Source: Novosphingobium sp. Chol11
GTDB taxonomy: Bacteria > Pseudomonadota > Alphaproteobacteria > Sphingomonadales > Sphingomonadaceae
Assembly: GCF_900218065.1 (NCBI RefSeq)
Contig: NZ_OBMU01000002.1
Coordinates: forward strand, 388,232 to 452,231
DNA: 64,000 nt
Reading direction: 5' to 3'
The notes beneath the pieces were generated by a model. It was not told where the DNA came from and searched no databases. It saw nothing but the letters and a program-made list of their open reading frames with translations. The stretch's first letter is position 1, and every line of letters starts with the position of its first letter. Both the position numbers and the translations under genes were made by a program. Shown here piece by piece: positions 8,589 to 17,374 of this stretch.

Positions 8589-10541
8589 ATGGCCGCGAAA
8601 TATGCCGATGTGGCGGGGACTGCCCGTGCCGATTTACGGGCACGCAAGCTGCCGTTGAAGGACAGCCCGGAATTGCGTCAGGCTCTGGCCGAGGGCGAGA
8701 TCCACACGCTGCTGATGACTTATGTCCATCTGAGCGGGGACGAGGCGATGCTGGACAAGTTCGTGCCCCACATCAAGTCGCCCTACGCCTATCCGCCAGA
8801 AGAGATTCCCGGCGACCTGGTCGAGGAGCTGAAGGAAAAGCTGCTTCATGTGCTGACCACGCCTGGCGCTGCGATGGACGAGGAGCCGTCCGACGCGCTG
8901 ATGCACCGGATGATGTCAGCTGGCTTGGCGGAGGAGGTGGCTGACGAGTTCCTGCCGCTGCTGTTCGACCAGATCGGCTTTCGCCCCGAGCAGCCCCGCC
9001 GCGCGCGCAAGGACCGAAAGCCTGCGCCTGCCGGGTTCAAGGTGCTGGTGATCGGCGCGGGGATGACGGGCATCGCGGCTGGCGTGAAGCTGGCGGAGGC
9101 GGGCTATGACTGGGAAATCATCGAGAAGAATGAGGAGGTCGGCGGCACCTGGTGGGAAAACCGCTATCCGGGCGTGGGCGTCGATACGCCGAGCCATTTC
9201 TACTCCTTCTCCTTCGCGCTGAATTCGGAATGGCATAATTATCATCCGCTGGGCACCGACATGTTCGCTTATCTCAAGCGCGTGGCGGATGATTATGAGC
9301 TGCGGCCGAATATCCGTTTCAACACGCGGGTCGAAAAGCTGGTGTGGGACGAGGATGCGGCGGTGTGGAACGTCACCGTGCGCAAGAAGGATGGCAGCGC
9401 GGAGGTGATCCGCGCCAATGCGGTGATCAACGGGCATGGGCCGGTCAACCGGATGAAGTGGCCCGCCATCCCAGGGCTGGAAAGCTTTGCGGGCACGCGG
9501 CTGCACACGGCGGCGTGGGATAGCTCGATCGACCTCAAGGGCAAGCGCGTCGGCGTGATCGGCACGGGCGCAAGCGCGGCGCAGCTGATCCCCGCGATCG
9601 CTGGCGATGTGAGCGAACTGCACATCTTCCAGCGCAGCCGCCACTGGGTGATGCCGAGCCCGGCCGGGAATGACGAGGTCACGGACGGCGTCAAATATGC
9701 GATGCGGCATATTCCCCATTATCTGGAATGGTTCCGTTTCCGCATTTACTGGTATGCGGCGGACGGCCTGTATCCCAATGTGCTGCTGGACCCCGAATGG
9801 CCGGAGGATTCGCCATCGGTTTCTGCCGTCAATGAGACGATGCGCAAGTTTGCGGTCGGATATATCGACAAGATGTTCGCCGACCGGCCGGACCTCAAGG
9901 AAAAGCTGACGCCCGATTTCCCGGTCTTTTCAAAGCGCATCATCCTGGATCGCGGTCCCTATTTCCCCACTTATCTCCAGCCGCATGTGCATCTGGAGCA
10001 GACTGCCATCACAGAGGTCACGCCCAAGGGGCTGGTGCTGAAGGATGGGCGCGAGATCGAGCTGGACGTGCTGATCTGCGCGACCGGGTTCGATGTGGCA
10101 AACATGCTGGGCGATCTTGAGATCGTGGGCATTGGTGGCAAGCATCTGCGCAGCGAATGGGGCGCGGAAGATCCGCGCGCCTATTTCGGAATGCTGGTGC
10201 CGGGCTTCCCCAATTATTTCCACACGGTGGGCCCCAACAGCGCGCCCAATCATGCGGCGGGGCAGAACCTGATTTCGGAGCGGCAGGTCAATTATGCGAT
10301 CGAATGCCTCGACTGGGTCAATGCGCAGGAGAAGAAGGCGCTTCAACCGAGCCGGTCCGCCTTCGACGCATGGCAGACCAAGGTCGAGACGCAGATGGTC
10401 AAGATGATCTGGAGCCATCCGCGCGCCTACAGCTATTATAACAATAGCAAGAAGCGGAACTTCCTATCCTGGCCGTGGCGGCTCATCGATTTCTGGAACG
10501 AGTGCCAGGGACCGCGCAAGGAAGACTTTGAACTGCTGTGA
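8589..10541 (+). CDS. Flavin-dependent Baeyer-Villiger monooxygenase, 4-hydroxyacetophenone monooxygenase-like
   Basis: A 650-residue protein with a roughly 145-residue N-terminal extension (GEIHTLLMTYVHLSGDE) followed by the FAD-binding GAGMTG (156-161), the type I Baeyer-Villiger fingerprint F-x-G-x3-H-x3-W-D at 300-311, and a NADPH-binding GTGASAAQ near 325. The extended N terminus and total length resemble 4-hydroxyacetophenone monooxygenase (about 640 residues). It should insert oxygen next to a ketone carbonyl, giving an ester or lactone that the nearby esterases could hydrolyse. It is preceded by a 170-base gap and followed by a strong hairpin terminator. Confidence 0.9.
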   Translation: MAAKYADVAGTARADLRARKLPLKDSPELRQALAEGEIHTLLMTYVHLSGDEAMLDKFVPHIKSPYAYPPEEIPGDLVEELKEKLLHVLTTPGAAMDEEPSDALMHRMMSAGLAEEVADEFLPLLFDQIGFRPEQPRRARKDRKPAPAGFKVLVIGAGMTGIAAGVKLAEAGYDWEIIEKNEEVGGTWWENRYPGVGVDTPSHFYSFSFALNSEWHNYHPLGTDMFAYLKRVADDYELRPNIRFNTRVEKLVWDEDAAVWNVTVRKKDGSAEVIRANAVINGHGPVNRMKWPAIPGLESFAGTRLHTAAWDSSIDLKGKRVGVIGTGASAAQLIPAIAGDVSELHIFQRSRHWVMPSPAGNDEVTDGVKYAMRHIPHYLEWFRFRIYWYAADGLYPNVLLDPEWPEDSPSVSAVNETMRKFAVGYIDKMFADRPDLKEKLTPDFPVFSKRIILDRGPYFPTYLQPHVHLEQTAITEVTPKGLVLKDGREIELDVLICATGFDVANMLGDLEIVGIGGKHLRSEWGAEDPRAYFGMLVPGFPNYFHTVGPNSAPNHAAGQNLISERQVNYAIECLDWVNAQEKKALQPSRSAFDAWQTKVETQMVKMIWSHPRAYSYYNNSKKRNFLSWPWRLIDFWNECQGPRKEDFELL

Positions 10542-10548
10542 ATGGAAT

Positions 10549-10577
10549 GAGGGGCGGCCTTCGCTGGGCCGCCCCTC
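10549..10577. terminator. Bidirectional hairpin terminator
   Basis: A perfect 11-bp stem (GAGGGGCGGCC pairing with GGCCGCCCCTC) with a 7-base loop lies between the monooxygenase stop and the stop of the convergent minus-strand gene. There is no long T-run, but the stem and the tail-to-tail position fit a shared terminator. Confidence 0.75.
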
Positions 10578-10583
10578 AAGCTT

Positions 10584-11378
10584 TCAAAGCTGGTCGGTGT
10601 AGGTGTCCGTGCCCGGGATCGTCGGGATGAAGGGCGATGCGATCGCGATGCGGCCGATGCCGCTTTCCTCGATCGCCTGGGCGAGGGGGACATAGGCGCT
10701 GTCCCAGACGGCTTTCGGGTCCTTGATGGAAAAGCTCAGGAAGACCGCGCGGTCATTGACCTCTACCGGCACATCCTTGGGGCTGGTCGGATCGAGCGGC
10801 AAGGGGGAGCCGGTGAGTGCCACGTCACCCGGCAGGTCGCGGGCGCGCAGCAGCGCGGAGAGGTCCGCGCTGGTCTTCCCGGGGTTCAGATCGACGATGA
10901 AGGCGACGAGCCCGCCAAAAGGGCGATCAAGCGCGAGTTCGATCGGCATGGTGCTGCCGGGCCTATTATATTCCGCGTCGAAATTGTAGAAGCTGGTGTG
11001 GATATGGTCGCGTTCCTTGAACATGCGGCCGGCGGCGTGAAGATCATTGACCTGTTTGACCGCCCACGCGTCCCAATCCTTGTGATGCCCGTCGAGGATC
11101 CAGTAGAGTGCGAGATAGGAGCCCTTCGACAGGTCCATGCTGCCTGAACCGAAGCGCTTCGCCTTTTCCGCGCGGGTGGCGACGTAGCGGCCGCCTGAAA
11201 CCGTGTAGGCGCCGATCATGCAGCCGCTGTAGAAATGATCGCGCTCATACCAGCGATTATAGGCGACCTCATAGCCGGGGCGCGGTTCAACCATGGTGAA
11301 GAGCAGGGAGCCCAAGCGTATCGGCCGGTCGGCGCGCGCTATGTCGGCCCTCTCATATAAGGTTTCGCAGCTTTGCAT
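10584..11378 (-). CDS. Uncharacterised protein, probable tandem EthD-like/dimeric alpha-beta barrel
   Basis: The 264-residue protein is not one I can name. Near the N terminus FTMVEPRPGYEVAYNRWYERDHF resembles the 'yNrWYdeeH' signature of EthD-like and related dimeric alpha/beta-barrel (ferredoxin-like) proteins. A second half with DRAVFLSFSIKDPKAVWDSAYVP could be a second such fold. Proteins of this kind bind or oxidise small hydrophobic catabolites, or act as accessory proteins. ATG 11378 has AGGAGAGG upstream and was preferred to ATG 11405. It is the last gene of a minus-strand operon starting with the acyl-CoA ligase at 17238. Confidence 0.6.
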   Translation of the reverse strand: MQSCETLYERADIARADRPIRLGSLLFTMVEPRPGYEVAYNRWYERDHFYSGCMIGAYTVSGGRYVATRAEKAKRFGSGSMDLSKGSYLALYWILDGHHKDWDAWAVKQVNDLHAAGRMFKERDHIHTSFYNFDAEYNRPGSTMPIELALDRPFGGLVAFIVDLNPGKTSADLSALLRARDLPGDVALTGSPLPLDPTSPKDVPVEVNDRAVFLSFSIKDPKAVWDSAYVPLAQAIEESGIGRIAIASPFIPTIPGTDTYTDQL

Positions 11379-11477
11379 GGGCCTCTCCTGAAATTGATGG
11401 CGCACTGAAGCGTGCGCGGGAGCCGGATTAAAGCAGTGCGGCGCCTCTTCCGGGTCGGCGGAAGGTCGCGGGTGGCA

Positions 11478-12383
11478 CTACCGGCCTGCCAAGGCGCGAT
11501 AGGCGGGGTGGCCGATGTCGCTCAGCACATCGAAATGGCGGGGCGTCCAGCCCAGTTCCCGGCGGGTACGGGGGCTGCGCGAGCGGCTGCATGTCGCCAT
11601 GCCGATCAAAGTTTCGAACTTGCCCCAGCGGCGGACGCCTTCGGCAAAATCGATGCTGCGCGCCTCGATGCCGAGGTCGCGCGCGACCGCTTCAGCCAGA
11701 GTGCGGTTGTTCAGTTCGCCCGCGACCGCGTGATAGAGGGCTCCGGCTGAACCCCGCTCCAGCGCGAGGCGGTAGACCTCTGCAAGGTCATCGACATGGA
11801 CGTTGGAGTAGAGGTTGAGGCCTTCCCCGAGATAGCCGACTTCGCCGGTGCGCCCCGCATCGGCGTAGAACATGCGCAGATGCCCGCAGCCGCCATGTCC
11901 CCAGATCATCGGCGGCCTGATCACCATGGCGCGCGCGCTGCCCGCCGATCCGGCGCGACGGACCATGGTTTCGGTGTCGAGGCGGGGGCAGATATATTTG
12001 GAGGGCTCGAACGGGTCGTCTTCGGCAAAACTGTCCTCGCTCCAGAGCCCGTCGGTGCGTTGCGACAAAAGGCCGGTGCCGCTGGTGAAGATGAAGTGAT
12101 GGCCGCGCCCGTCAGCGGCATTCAGCAGCCTTTTGACGGCGTCATGCTCCTGCTGAAGCAGCAATTGGGCTGCGTAGATGGTGGCATCGTGATGGCGCAT
12201 CATGTCGATCACCGCGTCCAGATGCGAAAGGTCGCCCCGCAAGGGGGTTATGCCATGATCGGCGAGCGTCCGATCGCCTTCGCCTGTACGGCTGAGGCCG
12301 CTGACCTGATGGTCTGACGCCCTGAAATGCCGGGCGATGTGCGATCCGAGATATCCGGTCGCGCCAAGGACGAGAATGCGCAT
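11478..12383 (-). CDS. NAD-dependent epimerase/dehydratase-like (extended SDR) protein
   Basis: The 301-residue protein begins MRILVLGATGYLGSH, the GxxGxxG Rossmann motif of extended SDRs, and continues with the epimerase-like VHVDDLAEVYRLALERG segment. The usual YxxxK is represented by SKYICPR, so the assignment to a specific enzyme is open: candidates are NAD-dependent epimerase, dehydratase or a hydroxysteroid-type dehydrogenase. ATG 12383 is preceded by GGAAGGAA. It sits downstream of a repeat-bearing gap and upstream of the EthD-like gene on the minus strand. Confidence 0.78.
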   Translation of the reverse strand: MRILVLGATGYLGSHIARHFRASDHQVSGLSRTGEGDRTLADHGITPLRGDLSHLDAVIDMMRHHDATIYAAQLLLQQEHDAVKRLLNAADGRGHHFIFTSGTGLLSQRTDGLWSEDSFAEDDPFEPSKYICPRLDTETMVRRAGSAGSARAMVIRPPMIWGHGGCGHLRMFYADAGRTGEVGYLGEGLNLYSNVHVDDLAEVYRLALERGSAGALYHAVAGELNNRTLAEAVARDLGIEARSIDFAEGVRRWGKFETLIGMATCSRSRSPRTRRELGWTPRHFDVLSDIGHPAYRALAGR

Positions 12384-12497
12384 CGGGTTCCTTCCGCGCG
12401 GGAGGAAGCAACAGCGATGCACCCGGCGTCAAGAGCCGGGCCGTGCGTTCCGGAGAGGCGGAGGCGACAGGGGAGCGTCCGCAATCAGGTTCTTGCC

Positions 12498-12568
12498 GTC
12501 ACTCCCGAGTCCCGCTCTTTCGGCAGCGTGAGACAAGAAGTGGGACCCCGGATCAAGTCCGGGGTGAC
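12498..12568. repeat. Dispersed palindromic repeat unit
   Basis: The intergenic region has a hairpin CCCCGGA-TCAAG-TCCGGGG (12546-12564) followed by TGACG, preceded by a degenerate partner around 12498 (GTCACTCCCGAGTCCC). Repeats of this form (translating as HPGLDPGS in one frame) are scattered in many alphaproteobacterial genomes. It lies between two genes of one operon and could cause partial termination or mRNA processing. Confidence 0.7.
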
Positions 12569-12591
12569 GATTATTTAGAACTGATCTTACG

Positions 12592-13338
12592 CTAAAGCGA
12601 GCTGACGAGATGGCCTCCGTCGACTGCCAGTTCCGCGCCGGTGATGTAGGCGCCAAGGTCCGACGCGAGCAGGAGCAGGGCGCCGTCAAGATCTTCCGGA
12701 CTTCCGATGCGGCGCTGCGGGATCCTGTTGATCATCGCCTTGCCCGTGTCCGTTTCCCAGACATGCTCGTTCAGCGGCGTGACGATATAGCCCGGGCAGA
12801 GGGCATTCACGCGGATGCTGTGGCGCGCCCATTCCAGTGCCATTGCCTTGGTCATCTGTACCACGGCGGCCTTGGAAATCGAGTAGGGGCCAAGCTGAGC
12901 CCCTTGTCGAAGGCCCAGGATGGAGGCGATGTTGATGATGCTGCCCGGCGTGCCTGCCGCTACCATCGCGCGCGCCGCCCCGCGCGCGACGAGATAAGCG
13001 CCGCGCGCGTTGGTATCCATCACGCTGTCGAATTGGGTCACGTCCTGATCGAGCATTGGTCCGGTGGTGGCGATGCCCGCATTGTTGATCAGGATGTCGA
13101 CGGCGCCAACCGCATCCCACAAGCGATCGATGGAGGTGGCGTCCTGCACGTCGAGCGTGATGGCTCGCGCGTTGGGGAGCGATGCGGCGAGGCTTTCCAG
13201 CTGGTCGCCCCTGCGCGCGGTCAGGACCAGCTCAACACCCTCTGCAGCGAGCGTGCGCGCGAAATGCGCGCCGAGTCCGCTGCTTGCGCCGGTGATGAGC
13301 GCGGTCCTGCCCTCAAGCCCGAAGGTGCGTGCCGTCAT
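12592..13338 (-). CDS. SDR-family NAD(P)-dependent oxidoreductase
   Basis: A 248-residue classical SDR with TGASSGLG near 16-23, the NNAG motif, Ser in NIASILG, catalytic YSISK, and a C-terminal ELAVDGGHLV strand. It should oxidise or reduce a hydroxyl/keto pair with NAD(P). Its ATG overlaps the stop of the upstream oxygenase gene by four bases, so it is translationally coupled to it and probably processes the same intermediate. Confidence 0.9.
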   Translation of the reverse strand: MTARTFGLEGRTALITGASSGLGAHFARTLAAEGVELVLTARRGDQLESLAASLPNARAITLDVQDATSIDRLWDAVGAVDILINNAGIATTGPMLDQDVTQFDSVMDTNARGAYLVARGAARAMVAAGTPGSIINIASILGLRQGAQLGPYSISKAAVVQMTKAMALEWARHSIRVNALCPGYIVTPLNEHVWETDTGKAMINRIPQRRIGSPEDLDGALLLLASDLGAYITGAELAVDGGHLVSSL

Positions 13339-14402
13339 GCAGCCATCTTGTGCCGGGACTCCAGCGGCGCATCTGGGTGATAGCTGGTGGGGCTGGTGGC
13401 ATAGGCAGCCGCCAGCGTCGCGATGAAATCGGGGTCGGACATCGGGTCTGTCGGCACCGTTACTGGAATCCCCTTCGCCTTCAGGTCCGCGATCATGATG
13501 TCGAAGGCTTGATCGGTGGTGAGGTCATCGGTGTGATCGTAGAAGCGCTTCAGGTCCGCCATGTCGGTGAACACATGCGCGCTGTAGTGGAAGAGCATGC
13601 GCATATCGCTGGCTTCATAACGGGCGACGATGCGATCGCCGTCGATGATGCGCCACCCATCTTCGCCATCCGCTTCGATCATCGATTGAAGCGTCATGCC
13701 GACCGCCATGTCGCGCTTTTCGCGCGGGCCGGATGCCTCGCCCCGGTGGAACATATGCTGATTGTCCGTCACCAGGCCACTGTTCCAGATGGGTGCGGTC
13801 AGGCGCTGCGGCGCGCGATCCGGGCCATCGGGCCAGTAGGTAAAGCCGCCATCGATGTCGCAGTCATAATACCAGGCGATCACCTGGCCCGCCTTAACTT
13901 CCCAATGGTCGAAGAGGCAGGATTTCGCCATGACCGCGCCCAGCCATGCGGGCATGTTGGTCGGATCGAGCCCGCGCCAGCTGCGACCGTCGATATGACC
14001 CGGGTCAAAGCCGTGACAGGGTGCGTTGATGTTGAATTGGAAGAGATAGGGCGCTCCGTATCGCGCTCCGTGCATTTGCCTGACCAGATCGAGCAACCTG
14101 CGGCTGTAGAATATGTCATGCGCTTCATCGATATAGGGCAGGCCATTATTGCCGAAGGTGCCGCGAAACGCCGGGGTCAGAAGGTCCGCCAATGTGATAT
14201 TATGATTTCGTTCGCCCTTGGGCGTCGAGACGGCAAGCATTTCTTCCGCTGAACTGAAGTGGATGGCCTGTATCAACTTCCACGGACCCTGGGTGCGCAG
14301 GATGTCCATCATCTGTGCATTTTCAGCATCCGTGAAGATGTCGCTGATCGGCCGGGGCGGGACGATCGGGGTCATGGGGCGGCGGCGCTTCGATGGTTCC
14401 AT
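13335..14402 (-). CDS. Putative Fe(II)/2-oxoglutarate-type oxygenase, paralogue A
   Basis: I do not recognise the 355-residue family by name. It contains H136-x-D138 (PGHIDGRS), a distal H219 (MFHRGEASG) and R230 eleven residues further, which matches the HxD...H...R arrangement of Fe(II)/2-oxoglutarate oxygenases. Preceding hydrophobic strands (FQFNINAP, VIAWYYD) fit a jelly-roll. The next upstream gene is a clear paralogue with the same residues at equivalent spacing. ATG 14402 follows AGAGAGGA. The stop overlaps the SDR start. A hydroxylation of a hydrophobic substrate is the working inference; a non-oxygenase function is not excluded. Confidence 0.6.
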   Translation of the reverse strand: MEPSKRRRPMTPIVPPRPISDIFTDAENAQMMDILRTQGPWKLIQAIHFSSAEEMLAVSTPKGERNHNITLADLLTPAFRGTFGNNGLPYIDEAHDIFYSRRLLDLVRQMHGARYGAPYLFQFNINAPCHGFDPGHIDGRSWRGLDPTNMPAWLGAVMAKSCLFDHWEVKAGQVIAWYYDCDIDGGFTYWPDGPDRAPQRLTAPIWNSGLVTDNQHMFHRGEASGPREKRDMAVGMTLQSMIEADGEDGWRIIDGDRIVARYEASDMRMLFHYSAHVFTDMADLKRFYDHTDDLTTDQAFDIMIADLKAKGIPVTVPTDPMSDPDFIATLAAAYATSPTSYHPDAPLESRHKMAA

Positions 14403-14460
14403 GGGTCCTCTCTCTTATCATTAGAACTTCGTACGGCCGCCGCTGTCAGTGCATCTGTCG

Positions 14461-15507
14461 TCAGGCGGCCAGTGCTTCCTCCGGTTCCGGCGGGAAGATG
14501 GATGGCTTGCCGGGATCATAGGTCTGGACCAGCAGGCGGATGAACTGCTGATCGGTGAGCGGGTCGCTCGGCACTTCGAAAGTGGCGCCGCGCGCGCGCA
14601 GATCGGCGATCAGCATGTCGAACACCTGATCATTGCTGATGTCGTCGGTGTGGTCGAGCGAGCGCTTCAGTTCGCTGTAATCCATGAAGATGTCCGCGCC
14701 CCAGTGGATGAGGAAGCGGAACTCGTCTTCGGGTATCTTCTGGATGACCTTGCCGTCGGTGGTGATCTGCCAGCCGTTTGGATCTTCGGGGTCGGCGCTG
14801 ATGAGCGAGTTGATCGCAAGTCCTTCGGGTTGGCGAAGGGCGGCAGGGCCGCTGGCTTCGGCCGTGTGGTACATCATTTCATTTTCAACGACGACGGCGC
14901 GGCTCCACATCGGTGCCTTGATCTGGGCGGGCTGGCCCTGCGGACCATCGGGCCAATAGTTGAAGCCGCCGCCGATCTTGCCCTTGTAATACCAGGTGAT
15001 CACCTGCGCCTTTTTCGCGCGCCAATGTTCGAATAGGCCGGACTTCACCATGATGTTCATCAGCCAAACCGGCGATGTCTGCATGGAGATGCCGCGGAAG
15101 CGGGTGGCATCGACATGAGGCGTCTCGCTGCCACGGCAGGGGCCCTGAATGTTGAACAGCATATTGTCGGGGCGAGCATAGTCCGCTTTCCAGTAGCCGC
15201 GAACCAGATCGAGGAATTTATGGTTGAAGAAGCAGTCTTCGATCTCTGGATGCTGGACTGTCGATCCTTGCGCGAAATAGCCCCGGAATACCGGCGAGAG
15301 GAACATGTCCCATGTGGGCGTGAAGCCCTTTGGAAGGCCGCCGGAGGTGGTAGCCACGACTTCCTCGGGTGATTTGAAATGCTGTGCCAGGATCAAGGAC
15401 CAGGGGCCGTTTTCCCGGACGACATTCAGCATGCGGCGATGCTGGTCGTCGGTATAGGCGTTTTCGATGATCTGCGGCGGGGCCACGGGGCGGAACTGGG
15501 TGGTCAT
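14461..15507 (-). CDS. Putative Fe(II)/2-oxoglutarate-type oxygenase, paralogue B
   Basis: The 348-residue protein shares with its downstream neighbour the blocks GPWxLI, FRGxF, GGGFNYWPDGP, the Fe-site-like H131-x-D133 (PHVDATRF), H214 (YHTAEASGP) and R225. Spacing H-x-D to distal His is 81 residues and His to Arg is 11, the same His-Arg distance as in paralogue A. The ATG at 15507 is preceded by AGGAG. Two divergent copies in tandem suggest either a heteromeric enzyme or two sequential oxidations. The family identity is inferred from the residue pattern alone. Confidence 0.6.
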   Translation of the reverse strand: MTTQFRPVAPPQIIENAYTDDQHRRMLNVVRENGPWSLILAQHFKSPEEVVATTSGGLPKGFTPTWDMFLSPVFRGYFAQGSTVQHPEIEDCFFNHKFLDLVRGYWKADYARPDNMLFNIQGPCRGSETPHVDATRFRGISMQTSPVWLMNIMVKSGLFEHWRAKKAQVITWYYKGKIGGGFNYWPDGPQGQPAQIKAPMWSRAVVVENEMMYHTAEASGPAALRQPEGLAINSLISADPEDPNGWQITTDGKVIQKIPEDEFRFLIHWGADIFMDYSELKRSLDHTDDISNDQVFDMLIADLRARGATFEVPSDPLTDQQFIRLLVQTYDPGKPSIFPPEPEEALAA

Positions 15508-15642
15508 GTCAACTCTCCTGAGTACCTACATCGCCGTCCGCCGTTTGGTTTGCAGCCCGTGAGAGCTGTGGCGGTTCGGTTACTGAGTGAATCCTAACTT
15601 ATTCTTCCGGGGTGCGCAAGATATGACAACACATGCTGTACT

Positions 15643-17238
15643 TCAGGCAGGTTGGTCCGCCGACATCTCGGGCAGCCATTCACGGACTGCGGTTTTCAGC
15701 AACTTGCCGTTGGGATTGCGGGGGAGCGGCCCCTCTACGATGTAGACATGGTCGGGCACCTTGTAGTCGGAAAGATTGCGCGCGCAGAAGTCGCGCAGGG
15801 CCGTGCCATCCAATTGGCCGGGGGCGACCACGAAAGCCTCGACTCGTTCGCCGAGTACCGGGCAGGGCCTGCCGACGACAACGGCTTCGGTGACGGCTTC
15901 ATGCGACATGAGCATGTTTTCGACTTCCACCGAATAGATTTTGAAGCCGCCGCGATTGATCATGTCCTTCATCCGGTCGAGCACGCGGATATAGCCTTTC
16001 GCGTCCATGGTGCCGATGTCGCCGGACCTCCAATAGCCGCCGGTGAAACCGCGCTCCGTCGCTTCTGGATTGTTCCAGTAGCGGGGTATGGTCATCGCCC
16101 CTGCGATCCAGATTTCTCCCTGTTCCCCGCGCGGGAGTTCGCGGCCTTCCTCATCCATGATGAGAATGTCGGCATAGGGCAGCGCCTTGCCGACCTTGTC
16201 CGGATGAGCGGGACAGTCGCCGAGCGGCATCATGACCGCCGGGGAGGAGGTCTCGGTCGACCCGTAGATGTTCACCAGCGTCAGTTGGGGGAGCTGGGCG
16301 GCAAGCGTTTCGATGCAGGATTCGGCCATGGGCGCGCCGCCGAATGCGCCGATCCGCCAGCTCGACAGGTCGAAGTCAGCAAAATCCGGCTCCATCAGGC
16401 ACAGCTTGTACATGGCCGGGACCATGATGGCGTAGCTCATGCGTTCGGCCTGGGCGAGTTCCAGGAAGGGGCGGGCCTTGAACGCCTGCTGCATCACCAC
16501 CTTGCCCGCGACTCGGATGCTGAGCATCAGGATGAGCGCGATGCCGGTTACGTGAGAGGCGGGTACGGCAAGGATCATCGACTCGCCATCGCGCAAGCCA
16601 AGATGCTGCTGGCTGCCGATGCAGTTGGTGACGAGGCCGAGATGGGTAAGCACCGCGCCCTTGGGGCGGCCGGTGGTGCCGGAGGTGTAGAGGATGCAGA
16701 AGGGATCGTCCTCGCCAACGGCGGAGCGGTGCGGGGCGTCGGTTGGCGGCTCGGCTTCAGCGTTGGACCATGAAGCGGCTTCGTCGGAATAGCGCAGCCA
16801 GTGGCGCAGCTGAGGATGGTCGGATCGGTCGGGCAGCTGGTCCTCCAGCGCGTCGTCAAAGATGATCGCCGCCGCGCCGCTGTCATTCAGCACATAGGCG
16901 GTTTCGGGGGCACGCTGGCGGATATTCATGGGCACGGCGATCAGGCCCAGCCTTGCCGCCGCCAGCAGCAGGGTCGAATAGTCTGCGCGGTTGGACAGAA
17001 GGATGGCGAGCCGGTCGCCCGCTGCCAGGTCCAGGGATGTGAGGCGCGCCGCGCAGATGGCGACGCGGGCGGCGAGGAAGCTATAGCTCCACCGCTCTTC
17101 GCCATCGACCAGCGCGATGGCTTCGGGCGACCGGCTGACGGCGTCCAGGAACATGGCGTAAATGTCTGCGGGGCGGTCCTGATAGCAATCGACCAGCCTG
17201 CCGTGATGCACTTCCTTGCGGAGTTGCAGATGCTTCAT
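15643..17238 (-). CDS. Acyl-CoA ligase (AMP-forming, ANL superfamily)
   Basis: The 531-residue protein has the ANL P-loop YTSGTTGRPKG at about 184-194, the A5 motif NIYGSTE, the A7 segment YWRSGDIGTMDAKGYIRVLDR, the hinge RGGFKIYSVE, and a C-terminal PRNPNGKLLK with the catalytic Lys. It activates a carboxylic acid to a CoA thioester. ATG 17238 is chosen because GGAGAGGA lies about 11 bases upstream; an ATG at 17259 would add seven residues without a ribosome site. It heads the minus-strand operon, divergent from the acyl-CoA dehydrogenase. Confidence 0.9.
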   Translation of the reverse strand: MKHLQLRKEVHHGRLVDCYQDRPADIYAMFLDAVSRSPEAIALVDGEERWSYSFLAARVAICAARLTSLDLAAGDRLAILLSNRADYSTLLLAAARLGLIAVPMNIRQRAPETAYVLNDSGAAAIIFDDALEDQLPDRSDHPQLRHWLRYSDEAASWSNAEAEPPTDAPHRSAVGEDDPFCILYTSGTTGRPKGAVLTHLGLVTNCIGSQQHLGLRDGESMILAVPASHVTGIALILMLSIRVAGKVVMQQAFKARPFLELAQAERMSYAIMVPAMYKLCLMEPDFADFDLSSWRIGAFGGAPMAESCIETLAAQLPQLTLVNIYGSTETSSPAVMMPLGDCPAHPDKVGKALPYADILIMDEEGRELPRGEQGEIWIAGAMTIPRYWNNPEATERGFTGGYWRSGDIGTMDAKGYIRVLDRMKDMINRGGFKIYSVEVENMLMSHEAVTEAVVVGRPCPVLGERVEAFVVAPGQLDGTALRDFCARNLSDYKVPDHVYIVEGPLPRNPNGKLLKTAVREWLPEMSADQPA

Positions 17239-17286
17239 CTCTTTATCGGTCCTCTCCATCCGGCCTGTTATGCTATGCCGGTCACG

Positions 17287-17303
17287 AAGCCCTTGCAGGG
17301 CTT
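17287..17303. promoter_or_regulatory. Candidate operator, inverted repeat AAGCCC-N5-GGGCTT
   Basis: A perfect 6-bp inverted repeat with a 5-bp spacer lies in the 136-bp region between the divergent ligase and dehydrogenase operons. Its place suggests a shared control site; no cognate regulator is identified. Confidence 0.35.
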
Positions 17304-17374
17304 TCTAATTACACCTTGCATTGTGCTTCTTCCCTTGGCAAGCGCCAGCCAACGAAAAGGAGCGGAGAGAAGCC

